The notes under the pieces were generated by a model. It was not told where the DNA came from and made no database searches. It saw only the letters and a list, made by a program, of their open reading frames with translations. DNA of 64,000 bases, from the NCBI RefSeq assembly GCF_006539865.1, contig NZ_BJNV01000015.1:26165-90164 (forward strand), given 5' to 3'. The DNA comes from Zoogloea ramigera (GTDB lineage: Bacteria; Pseudomonadota; Gammaproteobacteria; Burkholderiales; Rhodocyclaceae). Position numbers and translations under genes: made by a program. This document shows positions 51,468-60,701 of the stretch, piece after piece (positions within the stretch are counted from its first letter, which is position 1; each line of letters opens with the position of its first letter).

Positions 51468-53788
51468 GATCCGTGAGCCCGCTGCTGCGCCGTCCAACCT
51501 TCGAGTGGTTCGCGGTCACCGTGATGTGCATGGTGATCGTGGTGCTGGCCGCGCTGGAGGGCTGGCTGTGGCGCATCGACCAGAGCATCTACGACAGCAC
51601 CCTGTCGGCCTTCATGCGGCCGCCGAGCAGCGACGTGGTGATCATCGCCATCGACGACGCGAGCCTGGCCAGCCTCGGCCGCTGGCCGTGGTCCCGGCGC
51701 ACCCACGCGGCGCTCGTGGACCGGGCCCGGGAGGCCGGCGCGCGGGCGATGATGATGGACCTGATCCTCGACACGCCCAGCCGTGACGACCCCGAGGCCG
51801 ACCAGCTGCTCGCCGAGGCGATGCGCCGCTACGGGCAGGTCGTGCTGCCGGTGGTCCAGGCCACCACCGGCGCGGCCCTGACGGGCGAGACCCGCCCGCT
51901 GCCGATCTTTGCCGACGCGGCCGCGGCCATCGGCCATGATCACGTCGAGTTCGACCCCGACGGCGTGGCGCGCAGCGTGTATCTGTGGGAGGGCTTCGGC
52001 GCCGCCCGGCATCCGCAGCTGGCCCTCGCCCTCTTGAGGCTGGTGGTGCCCGCACTGCAGCGCGCCTATGCGCCGGTGCCGGCGCCGGTGGATGACGCCG
52101 GCGACCGCAGCCAGTGGATGCGTACCAACTGGCTACGCATTCCGTTTTCGGGCACGCCGGGCTCCTACACGCACTATTCCTACCAGGCCGTGCTGAACGG
52201 CAAGGTTTCGGCCGATGCGTTGCGCGGCAAGATCCTCGTCGTCGGCGCCACCGCCGCCGGCCTGGCCGAGTCGGTGCTGACGCCCACCTCCGGCCTGTCG
52301 CGCCCGATGGCCGGGGTCGAGGTGCAGGCCAACATCTTCGATGCGCTGCGCCGCGGCTCGACGGTGGGGCTGCTGCCGTCGTGGGTGTCCGCCGCGCTGG
52401 CCGTGACGATGGTCCTGACGCTGATGCTGATCCTCCTGTACGCCGAGGCCCGCACCGGCTTCATCGCGCCCTTCGCGCTCGGTGCGCTGGCGATCGTGCT
52501 GTCGGGCGTCGGCCTGCATCTCGGCGGCTGGTGGTTCGGGCCGGCGCCGGCGGTGCTCGGCTGCATGCTCGCCTATCCTTTGTGGAGCTGGCGTCGGCTG
52601 GAGTTTGCCCAGCGTTACCTGGACGCCGAGCTGATCGCCCTAGAGCGTGAAGGCACTCCGCCGGGCCACGGCCCGGGCGAGCAGGAGCAGGCCGTCGTCG
52701 ACGGGCTCGAGGCGCGCATCCGCATCGTGCGCCGGGTGGCCCAGCACCAGCGGGACGTGCGCCGCTTCATTGCCGACACCCTCGAACACCTGCCCATCGG
52801 CATCGTCGTGATCGACCAGACCAACCGGGTCATCCTCCACAACGAGCGCGCCCGCCACCTGCTGCAGGCCTTCAGGAGTGATGCCCTGCTGGCGGCCCTC
52901 CACGCCTTGCCGTGGCCGGCTTACGTGCCGATGCGGGAAGGCCTGCCCGATCTCGGCGGCTCGAAGGGCGCGCGCCAGTTCGAGCTGTCACCCGACAAGA
53001 AGCGCCACTTGCTGGTGTCGGTGTCCGAACTCATCGGCGATGCCGCGGCGCGCTCCGGGCGCGTCATCGGCCTGGCCGACGTGACGCTGATGCACGAGGC
53101 CCAGCGCAGCCGCGAGGACACCATGCACTTCCTGTCCCACGACCTGCGCGCCCCGCTGGCCTCCATCCTGACCCTCATCGAGGGCTATCGGGGCGAGCCG
53201 GCGGCGCAGGTCGAGCAGATCCCGCGGATCGCCCGCTACGCCCGCTCGGCCCTCGATCTGGCCGACGGCCTGTTCCGCCTGGTGCGGGCCGAAGGCTCCG
53301 ACCCCAAGGATTTCGTCGAGCTCGACCTGGCCGGCCTGGTCGATTCGGCGGCCGACGAGGTGTGGCCCCAGGCCCAGGCCCGCGGCATCCGGATCCAGGT
53401 GGATACCCGCGACGCCGAGCAGGAGGAGGCCATCGTGCGGGGCGACTTCTCGCTGCTGCGCCGAGCGGTGATCAACCTGCTGACCAACGCCATCAAGTAT
53501 GGCGCGGCCAACAGCAGCGTCTTCCTGAGCCTGTCGGCCGAGGGGCCGGACTGGGTCATCCGCGTGCGCGACCAGGGCGCCGGCATCCCGGCCGAGGCGC
53601 TGTCGCGCCTGTTCCGGCGCTTCTCGCGGATCGTCGACGAGGGGCGCGACCAGCCCAGCGGCGTCGGCCTCGGCCTGCTCATTGTCAAGACCGTGGCCGA
53701 GCGTCACGGTGGCACGGTGGTTGTCGACAGTGAGCCCGGCAAGGGCTGCACCTTCGCGCTGCGCCTGCCCCTGCGCGCCGTGGGGTAA
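51464..53788 (+). CDS. CHASE2-domain sensor histidine kinase
   Basis: The 774-residue kinase has an N-terminal membrane helix, a periplasmic CHASE2 domain (VVIIAIDDASLASLGRWPWSR ... IPFSGTPGSYTHYSY ... GKILVVGATAAG), three further membrane helices (about residues 325-400), a PAS-like region (LPIGIVVIDQTNRVILHNERA), a HisKA box HFLSHDLRAPLA with His559, and an ATPase domain with INLLTNAIKYG, DQGAGIP and GVGLGLLIVKTV. It follows the FecR gene with a 4-base overlap, so both likely sense the same envelope signal. The partner regulator is not in the operon. Confidence 0.93.
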   Translation: MRSVSPLLRRPTFEWFAVTVMCMVIVVLAALEGWLWRIDQSIYDSTLSAFMRPPSSDVVIIAIDDASLASLGRWPWSRRTHAALVDRAREAGARAMMMDLILDTPSRDDPEADQLLAEAMRRYGQVVLPVVQATTGAALTGETRPLPIFADAAAAIGHDHVEFDPDGVARSVYLWEGFGAARHPQLALALLRLVVPALQRAYAPVPAPVDDAGDRSQWMRTNWLRIPFSGTPGSYTHYSYQAVLNGKVSADALRGKILVVGATAAGLAESVLTPTSGLSRPMAGVEVQANIFDALRRGSTVGLLPSWVSAALAVTMVLTLMLILLYAEARTGFIAPFALGALAIVLSGVGLHLGGWWFGPAPAVLGCMLAYPLWSWRRLEFAQRYLDAELIALEREGTPPGHGPGEQEQAVVDGLEARIRIVRRVAQHQRDVRRFIADTLEHLPIGIVVIDQTNRVILHNERARHLLQAFRSDALLAALHALPWPAYVPMREGLPDLGGSKGARQFELSPDKKRHLLVSVSELIGDAAARSGRVIGLADVTLMHEAQRSREDTMHFLSHDLRAPLASILTLIEGYRGEPAAQVEQIPRIARYARSALDLADGLFRLVRAEGSDPKDFVELDLAGLVDSAADEVWPQAQARGIRIQVDTRDAEQEEAIVRGDFSLLRRAVINLLTNAIKYGAANSSVFLSLSAEGPDWVIRVRDQGAGIPAEALSRLFRRFSRIVDEGRDQPSGVGLGLLIVKTVAERHGGTVVVDSEPGKGCTFALRLPLRAVG

Positions 53789-53821
53789 GATCGCGGCCTT
53801 GGAGTCGCGGCATTCCCGGAC

Positions 53822-55987
53822 ATGTATTTCAAATATCTGCGGTATCTTGCGTTTGCGCTCGGTGGCCTGTGCACGGTGGTCGCCGCGGGGGCGCTGTTTC
53901 TTTACGCCACCTTCGACGGTGCCCGGCTGGCGGCCGAGCTGAGCCATTTTGCCAAGCAACGCCACCAGCGCAGCCTGCGCCTGGAGGGGCCGCTGGAGCT
54001 CTCGATGTTCCCGCGGCTGATGCTGCACGTGCCCCGCGGCAGCCTGTCGGGGCGGGCGGGCGAGGGCGAGCTCCTGGCTTTCGAACGTGCCGCCCTCGGC
54101 GTGCGCCTGATGCCCCTGCTGACCCACCGGGTGGTGGTCGACCGGGTCGAGCTCGATGGCCTGCGCGTGGCCTTGCTGCGAGACCGGGACGGCAAGCTCA
54201 ACGTCGCAGATCTGCTGGACCCGCCCGCCGCTGACAACGGCAAGGGCGTCGAACCGCTGGCATTTGCGGCGGCGAGCCTGGCGGTGCGCAACGGCGCGCT
54301 CACCTGGAACGACGAGGCCACCGGCCGCGCGCTGGCCCTGAGCGAGTTCGAGCTGACCAGCGGCCGCCTCGCGGCCCTGGCCGAAGGCTACGCCGAACTG
54401 AGCGGGCGGCTGACCCAGGCCAGCCCGGGCACGGATGCCCGGTTCACCCTCGAAGCGTCCTACCGCCTCGGCCCGGAGGGCAAGCCTGCGCAGCTGGATG
54501 GCGTGCGTGTGGTGCTCCGGGGCCAGCTTGCCGGGCAGCCGGATGCCGAGCTCGGCGCCAGCATCCCGCGCCTGACTTTCACGGCCGAGGGGCTGCTGGC
54601 TGACTCTGCTGAAGTCACGTTCAAGCAGGCGGGCCAGCAGCTCCGTGCTCGCCTGGCGGGCCTGAAGGCGGGCGCTGGCGTGTGGGCCGCCCAGCGGCTG
54701 AGCACCGAGCTGGACTGGCGGACACCCTTCGGCCGCCTCGCCGGCAGCGTCGCGGGTGGCGCCAGCTGGCGTGAAGAAGGCCGGCAGCTGGACCTCAGCG
54801 GCCACAGCGGCGAGCTCGCCCTCACGCCGGAGGCCGCCAGCCCGGTCCGCAAGATTGCCGTGCGTGGCGACGGGCGTATCGATTTTGCGCGGGGCAGCGG
54901 CGTCGGCAAGATCGAGCTGACCCACGAGCTGGGCCACCTGCAGGGCAGCTGGAGCGTGCCGCGGCTGGCTCCGCTGGCGCTCGGCGTCGATGTGGACGTG
55001 GAGAGTTTCGATCTCGACCGCCAGATGGCGAACGGCAAGGCCCAGAAGAACCGCAAGGGCGAGGCCGCCGCCGCGGACGATGCGGCCCCGGTGGATCTGT
55101 CGGGCCTGCGTGGCCTCGACATCGATGGGGTGATCCGCTTCGGGAGCCTGAAGGCCGGCGGCCTGAAGCTGGACAAGCTGCGGGTGCCGTTGGCCGTGCA
55201 TGATGGCCGTCTGGTTTCCACCGGCCAGACCGCGACCCTCTACGGCGGAGCATTTGAGGGTAGCCTGAGCCTCGCCGCCGACGGCAACAAGGTGGTCTGG
55301 CGGGCCTATCTGCAGAACGCCGATGCGGCGGCCCTCGGCCGCGACCTGTTCGGTACGGCGCCGTTTGCCGGCACGACCAACATCTTTGTCGACCTGTCCT
55401 CCGCCGGGGCCACCCGCGGGCAACTGCGGGCAGACATGGCCGGGCTGGCCCGGGTGCGTCTGCGCGGCGGCACGCTGCAGGGCTTTGACCTGCTGGCTGC
55501 GCTTAAAGAGTGGCGGCCGGCGATCCAGGCCCGCCAGGCGGCCGCCCGGCGCCCGGGGGGCGGTGAGACGAGCGCCCTCGGCGAGCTCACCGCCAGCTTC
55601 ACGATCGAGCGGGGCGTCGCCCGCAGCACCGATCTGAAGGCCCAGGGCGGCCCGTTTGCGATTGCCGGTGGTGGCAGCGTCGACCTGGCCGGCCGGCGCC
55701 TCGACCTGCTGTCGCGGGTGAGCCTGCTGGTGCCGCCAGCGGGGACGGACGCCGCGCTGCTGGCCGGCCTGCGCGGGGTGGCGCTGCCGGTGCGGGTGCG
55801 CGGCCCGTTCGGGCAGGCCGAATGGCGCCTGGAGCCGGGCGCGCAGCTTGCGACCAGCCCGGCTCCGGCGCGCCCGGTGCTGCCCGTGCAGCCGCGCCCG
55901 GCACCCAAGCCGGCCGCCAAGCCGGTGGCGAAGCCGGCGACCAAGCCCGCCGCGGCGCCCGAGCCCTCCGCCGAGGGCGGCGAGTAG
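53822..55987 (+). CDS. AsmA-family envelope protein
   Basis: The 721-residue protein has one N-terminal membrane helix (residues 8-30) and the AsmA start pattern RSLRLEGPLELSMFPRLMLHVPRGSLSG, followed by a long beta-rich region and the AsmA C-terminal domain ending with Pro/Ala/Lys-rich residues. Members are bridge-like proteins thought to help lipid movement between inner and outer membrane. It starts 33 bp after the kinase and reads in the same direction. Confidence 0.88.
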   Translation: MYFKYLRYLAFALGGLCTVVAAGALFLYATFDGARLAAELSHFAKQRHQRSLRLEGPLELSMFPRLMLHVPRGSLSGRAGEGELLAFERAALGVRLMPLLTHRVVVDRVELDGLRVALLRDRDGKLNVADLLDPPAADNGKGVEPLAFAAASLAVRNGALTWNDEATGRALALSEFELTSGRLAALAEGYAELSGRLTQASPGTDARFTLEASYRLGPEGKPAQLDGVRVVLRGQLAGQPDAELGASIPRLTFTAEGLLADSAEVTFKQAGQQLRARLAGLKAGAGVWAAQRLSTELDWRTPFGRLAGSVAGGASWREEGRQLDLSGHSGELALTPEAASPVRKIAVRGDGRIDFARGSGVGKIELTHELGHLQGSWSVPRLAPLALGVDVDVESFDLDRQMANGKAQKNRKGEAAAADDAAPVDLSGLRGLDIDGVIRFGSLKAGGLKLDKLRVPLAVHDGRLVSTGQTATLYGGAFEGSLSLAADGNKVVWRAYLQNADAAALGRDLFGTAPFAGTTNIFVDLSSAGATRGQLRADMAGLARVRLRGGTLQGFDLLAALKEWRPAIQARQAAARRPGGGETSALGELTASFTIERGVARSTDLKAQGGPFAIAGGGSVDLAGRRLDLLSRVSLLVPPAGTDAALLAGLRGVALPVRVRGPFGQAEWRLEPGAQLATSPAPARPVLPVQPRPAPKPAAKPVAKPATKPAAAPEPSAEGGE

Positions 55988-56059
55988 ACGGCGCCTGCTC
56001 TCGGGAGGCCATGGTAGATTGCCCGCGCAGCACCGATACCGATAAATCCAGGAGACAGC

Positions 56060-57025
56060 ATGACCCTTGCCAGCGCTTTTCGCGGCACCCTGAGGGTGCC
56101 CGCCATCGCCGCGCCGATGTTCCTCGTGTCCGGCCCGGCCCTCGTCACCGAGACCTGCCGAGCCGGGGTGGCCGGCACGTTCCCGGCCCTCAATGCCCGC
56201 ACGCCGGAGGAGTTCGACGCCTGGCTGGGTGAGATTGATGGGGCCCTGGCAGCAGCGCGCACGGCCGACCCGGCGGCGCGCGTCGCCCCGTATGGCGTCA
56301 ATCTGATCCTGCACGCCTCCAACCCGCGGGTGGCGCCGGATCTCGAGCTCATCTGCAAGCATCGGGTGCCCTTCGTGATCACCAGCCTCGGCCATCCGGG
56401 CGAGGTGGTGAAGGCGGTGCATGCCTACGGCGGCCTGGTGTTTTCCGATGTGGTCCACGCCTATCACGCGAAGAAGGCGATCGCGGCAGGTGTGGATGGG
56501 ATCATCGCCGTCTCCGGCGGCGCCGGCGGCCATGCGGGCACCCAGAGCGCCTTCAGCCTGGTGCGCGAGATCCGCGAGTTCTGGAGCGGCATGCTGGTGC
56601 TCGGCGGCTCGATCTCGGACGGCTACGCGGTGCGGGCGGCCGAGGTGCTAGGGGCCGACCTGGCCTACATGGGCACCCGCTTCATCGCCACCCGCGAATC
56701 GATCGCCCAGGACGCCTACAAGCAGATGCTGGTGAGCGCGGGCGCCGCGGACATTGTGTATACCGACGCGGTGTCGGGCACCAACGCCAACTTTCTGTGG
56801 CCCAGCCTCGAGAAGGCCGGCTACCGCCGCGAGGAGCTGGTGCAGGGCGTCGGCAAGGGCAAGTTGAAGCCGCTGACCGACGAGGCGAAGGCCTGGCGCG
56901 ATATGTGGAGCGCCGGCCACGGGGTGGCGACGATCCACGACGTGCCCTCGGCGCGCGAGCTGTGCGACCGGCTGGCGGCGGAATACCAGGCCGCCTGCGC
57001 GCTTCCGCCAAGCCCGGCGCTCTGA
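56060..57025 (+). CDS. Nitronate monooxygenase / 2-nitropropane dioxygenase family enzyme
   Basis: The 321-residue FMN enzyme shows the TIM-barrel family blocks: PAIAAPMFLVSGPALV, GVNLILHASNPR, VITSLGHPGEVV, and the FMN loop VSGGAGGHAGTQSAF with the conserved His, then VLGGSISDGYAVRAAEVLGADLAYMGTRF. It oxidises alkyl nitronates to carbonyls, a detoxifying role, though many relatives are of unknown substrate (some are enoyl-ACP reductase-like). It has GGAG before its ATG. Confidence 0.9.
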   Translation: MTLASAFRGTLRVPAIAAPMFLVSGPALVTETCRAGVAGTFPALNARTPEEFDAWLGEIDGALAAARTADPAARVAPYGVNLILHASNPRVAPDLELICKHRVPFVITSLGHPGEVVKAVHAYGGLVFSDVVHAYHAKKAIAAGVDGIIAVSGGAGGHAGTQSAFSLVREIREFWSGMLVLGGSISDGYAVRAAEVLGADLAYMGTRFIATRESIAQDAYKQMLVSAGAADIVYTDAVSGTNANFLWPSLEKAGYRREELVQGVGKGKLKPLTDEAKAWRDMWSAGHGVATIHDVPSARELCDRLAAEYQAACALPPSPAL

Positions 57026-57157
57026 TCCGGCAGCTGCGGCCCGTGCTCTCGCAGGCGCCCGGCTGTGCAGCGCCGGCGCCTGCGGGTTGACGCTAAAAGA
57101 CGCGGAGAGAGCCGGCCGTTACACTCCCGGTCTGCCAAACTGCGCCCCGGCCAGCCC

Positions 57158-58396
57158 ATGAGTTCGCCTTCTTCTCCGTCTTCCGCCTTTCTCGCCGGCC
57201 GGATCTTCCTGCCCTTCGCGCTGGGGTATTACCTTTCATACCTGCTGCGTACCGTGAATGCGGTGATCTCGCCGGACCTCACCGGCGAGCTGGGCCTGAG
57301 CGCTGCCGACCTGGGTTTGCTCACCAGCACCTATTTCTTTGCCTTCGGGCTGGCCCAGATTCCGGTGGGGATCGCCCTCGACCGTTTCGGCCCTCGGCGG
57401 GTGGAGGCGGTGCTGCTACTGATCACCGGGCTGGGGGCGGTGCTGTTTGCCACCGGCGACGGCCTGCCGACCCTGGCGAGCGCTCGCGGCCTGATCGGCC
57501 TGGGGGTGTCGGCATGTCTGATGGGTGGGCTGAAAGGTTTCACCCTGTGGTTCCCGCGGGAGAAGCTGGCTTCGATGACCGGTTACATCATGTCCTGCGG
57601 CGCGCTCGGGGCGGTGACGGCGTCGGCGCCGCTGGAGGCGCTGCTGCCCTTCATCGGCTGGCGCGGGGCCTTCTGGGCGGTGGCGGCACTGAGCGTGGGC
57701 AGCGCGGCGCTGATCTTCTTCTCGATGCCGGACAAGGAAGGCTCCCACGGAAGCGAAACCCTGCAGGAAGCCCTGCGCGGCGTGCGGGAGGTGCTGGTGG
57801 CGCGGGAGTTCTGGGGGTTTTCGGGGCAGTCGGCCTTCTTCACCGGCGGCTTCATGGCGCTCCAGGGCCTGTGGGCGGTGCCCTGGCTGATGGAGGTGAA
57901 TGGCTACAGCCGTGCGCTGGCGGCGGATCACCTGTTCTGGCTCAACATCGGCATGCTGGCCGGCCAGCTGTCCATCGGGGCGTGGGCGACGCCGCTGGCC
58001 CGGCGCGGCTTCACGCCGCTGCACATGATGCAGGTGGGCCTCTTTTTGAGCATGGTGGTGCTGGGGCTGATTCTCGTCGAGGTCGGCCCGACCCTGCTGC
58101 TGTGGTGCGTGCTCGGCTATGTGTCGGCCACCGGGGCGCAGATGTACGGGGTGGTGGCCGGCTTGTTTCCGATGAAGCTGTCGGGGCGGGTGACGACCTG
58201 CATCAACCTGATGGCCTTCGTCGGCGCCTTCGCGGTGCAGTGGGGGCTGGGCGGGCTGCTCGACGTGCTGCGCGCAAGTGGCATGGACGGGGCGCAGTCG
58301 CTGCGGGTGGCGTTCATGATCCTGCTGGCGGCGCAGGTGGCGAGCTTCGTGCCGCTGGCCCGCGCCGGGCGCTACAAGCCCTGGCAGGACGGCTGA
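57158..58396 (+). CDS. MFS transporter
   Basis: The 412-residue protein has 12 predicted membrane helices and the first-half major facilitator motif GIALDRFGPRRVE. Its opening FLPFALGYYLSYLLRTVNAVISPDL and the stretch LGLLTSTYFFAFGLAQIPVG are like those of small-molecule or sugar-phosphate exchangers. The substrate is not readable. An upstream in-frame extension has no ribosome site and was rejected. Confidence 0.86.
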   Translation: MSSPSSPSSAFLAGRIFLPFALGYYLSYLLRTVNAVISPDLTGELGLSAADLGLLTSTYFFAFGLAQIPVGIALDRFGPRRVEAVLLLITGLGAVLFATGDGLPTLASARGLIGLGVSACLMGGLKGFTLWFPREKLASMTGYIMSCGALGAVTASAPLEALLPFIGWRGAFWAVAALSVGSAALIFFSMPDKEGSHGSETLQEALRGVREVLVAREFWGFSGQSAFFTGGFMALQGLWAVPWLMEVNGYSRALAADHLFWLNIGMLAGQLSIGAWATPLARRGFTPLHMMQVGLFLSMVVLGLILVEVGPTLLLWCVLGYVSATGAQMYGVVAGLFPMKLSGRVTTCINLMAFVGAFAVQWGLGGLLDVLRASGMDGAQSLRVAFMILLAAQVASFVPLARAGRYKPWQDG

Positions 58397-58607
58397 TCAA
58401 GCGCCGCTCGCCGGGGCTCACCTGGGCCATCGTCACGGCAGAACTTCACATTGGTATGCCGGCGCCCGGCGAGCTGGCGGGGCAGGGCGGCGAGTCCACT
58501 CCGCAGGCCAATCTTGAGCGCCGCGTCTTCCCTTTGGAGGTGGGCGAGTAGACGGGGTTCGACGGTCTCGCTGGCAGTAGGGCTTGCGCGCGCGGTCCGG
58601 CTCGCGT

Positions 58608-58853
58608 TCAGGGGCGAGGCAGCTCCCGTGCGTGCTGGCCGGTCAGGTCGAGGCGCTGGATCGCACGTTCGCAGAGTTCGGCGATCTCCCGGTCAACCCG
58701 AGGGTCGTCGGCAAGGCGGGAGAGGAGGCCGGCGGCGCGGCGGGCCGAGTGGGGGCAGCCGGTTTCGTTGAAGCTGAGGAGCTGGCTCAAGGCACCGGCC
58801 CACAGGTTGGCAGGGGCCGTGGAGAGGAGCCGGGGCCTGGTGAGGTGGTTCAT
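58608..58853 (-). CDS. Small soluble protein, probably iron-regulated
   Basis: The 81-residue product (LLSFNETGCPHSARRAAGLLSRL, ERAIQRLDLTGQ) has a single Cys and a helical character, with no signal peptide or membrane helix. No family is recognised. Its start is 15 bp from a Fur-box-like palindrome and a second lies 40 bp further up, so expression probably rises in iron starvation. A small FagA-type protein is one possibility by position only. It sits between an MFS transporter gene and the cytochrome peroxidase gene. Confidence 0.6.
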   Translation of the reverse strand: MNHLTRPRLLSTAPANLWAGALSQLLSFNETGCPHSARRAAGLLSRLADDPRVDREIAELCERAIQRLDLTGQHARELPRP

Positions 58854-58867
58854 TTGGTCACCCTTTT

Positions 58868-58930
58868 AAATGAGAATCGATCTCAATTTAAACCGTTCCA
58901 GGTGACTTGTAAACGAGAAAAGTTCTCAAT
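58868..58930 (-). promoter_or_regulatory. Two Fur-box-like palindromes
   Basis: The sites are AAATGAGAATCGATCTCAATTTA (58868-58890; inverted GAGAAT/ATCTC arms) and AACGAGAAAAGTTCTCAAT (58912-58930; inverted GAGAA/TTCTC arms). Both match the GAGAATNATTCTC type Fur box of betaproteobacteria. Spacing is 44 bp centre to centre. They lie upstream of the 81-residue gene. Confidence 0.68.
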
Positions 58931-59095
58931 AAAGGTCAGCAAGCAAAAAGTGCTGCCGACCCTCGCCGGAGGCGCCTGCGGGGAGTGCGCCTGGACGAGA
59001 GTCGAGAATGCGTATCGCGGACGAGGGAAGGCCACGCTGCGGCCGCCTTCCCCGGGCGACGCGCCAGGCGTGGCCCGGCACGCTGTGGAGGGTGC

Positions 59096-60094
59096 TTACT
59101 CGAAGGGCTTCGGCTGCGGTGTGGCGTTGGACGACGGCGGCAGGGTGGGCAGCTTGAAATTGGGCTGCTTGCCGGTGAGTGTCTTCAGGAAGGCCACGAT
59201 GCTGGCGTTCTCGTCGGTGGTGAACTGCTTGCCGAGTTGCAGGCGGCCCATGACGTCGACGGCCTTTTCGAGGGTGGCGGCTTCGCCGTCGTGGAAGTAC
59301 GGGTAGGTGAGTTCCACGTTGCGCAGGGTCGGGACCTTGAAGTTGAAGCGGTCGGCGTCCTTGCCGGTGACCGCGGAGCGGCCTTCGGCGGGGCTGGTGG
59401 CCTTGTACGGTTCGACCACGCCCATCTTCTGGAAGGAGGTGCCGCCGACGGCCGGGCCGTTGTGGCAGGCCACGCAGCCGCTGTTCTTGAAGAGCGCGTA
59501 GCCGGCGAGTTCCTTCTCGTTGAGGGCCTTCTTGTCGCCCTTCAGCCACTTGTCGAAGCGGGAGTCGGGGGTGACGAGGGTTTCCTCGAAGGCGGCGATG
59601 GCGGTGGTGATCCGGCCGATGTCGACTGCATCGGTGCCGAACGCGCTCTTGAACTCGGCGACGTACTGGGGAATGGACTTCAGCACGTCCACGGCGAGTT
59701 CGTGGGTGAAGGCCATTTCACCCGGATTGGCGATCGGGCCGCCGGCCTGCTCTTTCAGATCCTTGGCGCGGCCGTCCCAGAACTGGGCGAGGGCGAAGCG
59801 GGAGTTGAGCACCGTCGGCGAGTTGATCGGGCCTTTCTGCCAGTTGTGGCCGATGGAGGTCTTGAGGTTGTCGGTGCCGCCCATCGACAGGTTGTGGCAG
59901 GAGTTGCAGGAGATGGCGCCCGACTTGGAGAGGCGCGGATCGAAGTAGAGCTTCTTGCCCAGTTCGACCAGCTTGGGGTTGGTGATCACCGCGGGCTGGA
60001 TCGGGCTGATGGGTTCGGCTGCGGGCTTAGCGGCCCAGGCGTTCAGGCTGCCGGTGAGGGCGGTAATCGCAATTGCAAGGGGAGTGATCTTCAT
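59096..60094 (-). CDS. ccpA: Dihaem cytochrome c peroxidase (CcpA/MauG family)
   Basis: The 332-residue periplasmic enzyme reduces hydrogen peroxide with electrons from cytochrome c or azurin. A signal peptide (cleavage near AWA) is followed by two haem-binding sites, CNSCH (near residue 62) and CVACH (near 208), and the typical blocks SGAISCNSCHNLSMGG, NSPTVLNSRFALAQFWDGRAKDL and NVELTYPYFHDGEAATLE. Length is normal for the family. An FNR-like site about 115 bp upstream would fit known oxygen-limited expression. Confidence 0.94.
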   Translation of the reverse strand: MKITPLAIAITALTGSLNAWAAKPAAEPISPIQPAVITNPKLVELGKKLYFDPRLSKSGAISCNSCHNLSMGGTDNLKTSIGHNWQKGPINSPTVLNSRFALAQFWDGRAKDLKEQAGGPIANPGEMAFTHELAVDVLKSIPQYVAEFKSAFGTDAVDIGRITTAIAAFEETLVTPDSRFDKWLKGDKKALNEKELAGYALFKNSGCVACHNGPAVGGTSFQKMGVVEPYKATSPAEGRSAVTGKDADRFNFKVPTLRNVELTYPYFHDGEAATLEKAVDVMGRLQLGKQFTTDENASIVAFLKTLTGKQPNFKLPTLPPSSNATPQPKPFE

Positions 60095-60204
60095 CGCGTC
60101 GCATCCATTGACAGGTTAATAAATGCCATAAATATACATATAAAGATTTTCACTTGTTCTCTATAGGCATAGCTTTATTAGATATCCAAAAATCTTTTGT
60201 CATC

Positions 60205-60218
60205 TTGACATATATCAT
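60205..60218. promoter_or_regulatory. FNR/ANR-like box upstream of ccpA
   Basis: TTGAC-ATAT-ATCAT matches the FNR consensus TTGAT-N4-ATCAA in 8 of 10 defined bases and keeps the 4-bp centre. It lies in the AT-rich gap about 110 to 125 bp before the ccpA start. Confidence 0.5.
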
Positions 60219-60266
60219 GGAAAATTTTCGGCGATACGATTTTTCATGACTGCACAGGTGTAAACG

Positions 60267-60310
60267 GCCAGCGGGGCATGCCCCGGTGTCCCGGAACACG
60301 CCCCGCTGGC
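60267..60310. terminator. Long hairpin between ccpA promoter region and the Ala/Lys/Pro-rich gene
   Basis: GCCAGCGGGGC and GCCCCGCTGGC pair perfectly over 11 bp with a 22-base loop that itself has CCGG arms. It lies 20 bases after the stop of the Ala/Lys/Pro-rich gene (minus strand). The following T-run is short. Confidence 0.6.
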
Positions 60311-60329
60311 GTGGTTTGCGTCTGGCGGC

Positions 60330-60701
60330 TTACTTGGCGGCAGGTGCCTCGGCCGGCTTCGCGTCAGCCGGCTTCACGCCAGCTTGGGCTGCCGGTTTGG
60401 CGGCTTTCTTGACCTTCTTGGCCTTGGCCGCCGGCTTCTTGTCGAGCTTGGCGGGTTCGGCCTTCACGGCTTCGGCGGGCTTGGCGGCATCGGCAGGCTT
60501 CACGGTTTCGGCGACCTTGGCCGGCTCGGCTGCCTTCATGGCGTCGGCTTTCACCGCCTCAACCTTCTTCTCGACCGCGGCGCTGGCGGCGGCGGCCGGC
60601 TTGATCGCAGGCGCGGCGATGGGCGCGGCAGCGGGGGCCTGGGCGAAGGAGGCGGACGCGAAACCGGCGGCGATGGCGAGGGCGATGATCTTGTTCAGCA
60701 T
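60330..60701 (-). CDS. Secreted Ala/Lys/Pro-rich low-complexity protein
   Basis: The 123-residue product has a signal peptide (cleavage near SFA) followed by about 100 residues of Ala, Lys, Pro, Val and Glu with repeats such as KPADAAKPAEAVK and a basic core KKVKKAAKPA. The make-up resembles histone-H1-like or TolA-like tails but is exported. Unknown function; it may be disordered. The second ATG is chosen because it is 7 bases from AGGAG; one two codons earlier is too close. Confidence 0.65.
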   Translation of the reverse strand: MLNKIIALAIAAGFASASFAQAPAAAPIAAPAIKPAAAASAAVEKKVEAVKADAMKAAEPAKVAETVKPADAAKPAEAVKAEPAKLDKKPAAKAKKVKKAAKPAAQAGVKPADAKPAEAPAAK

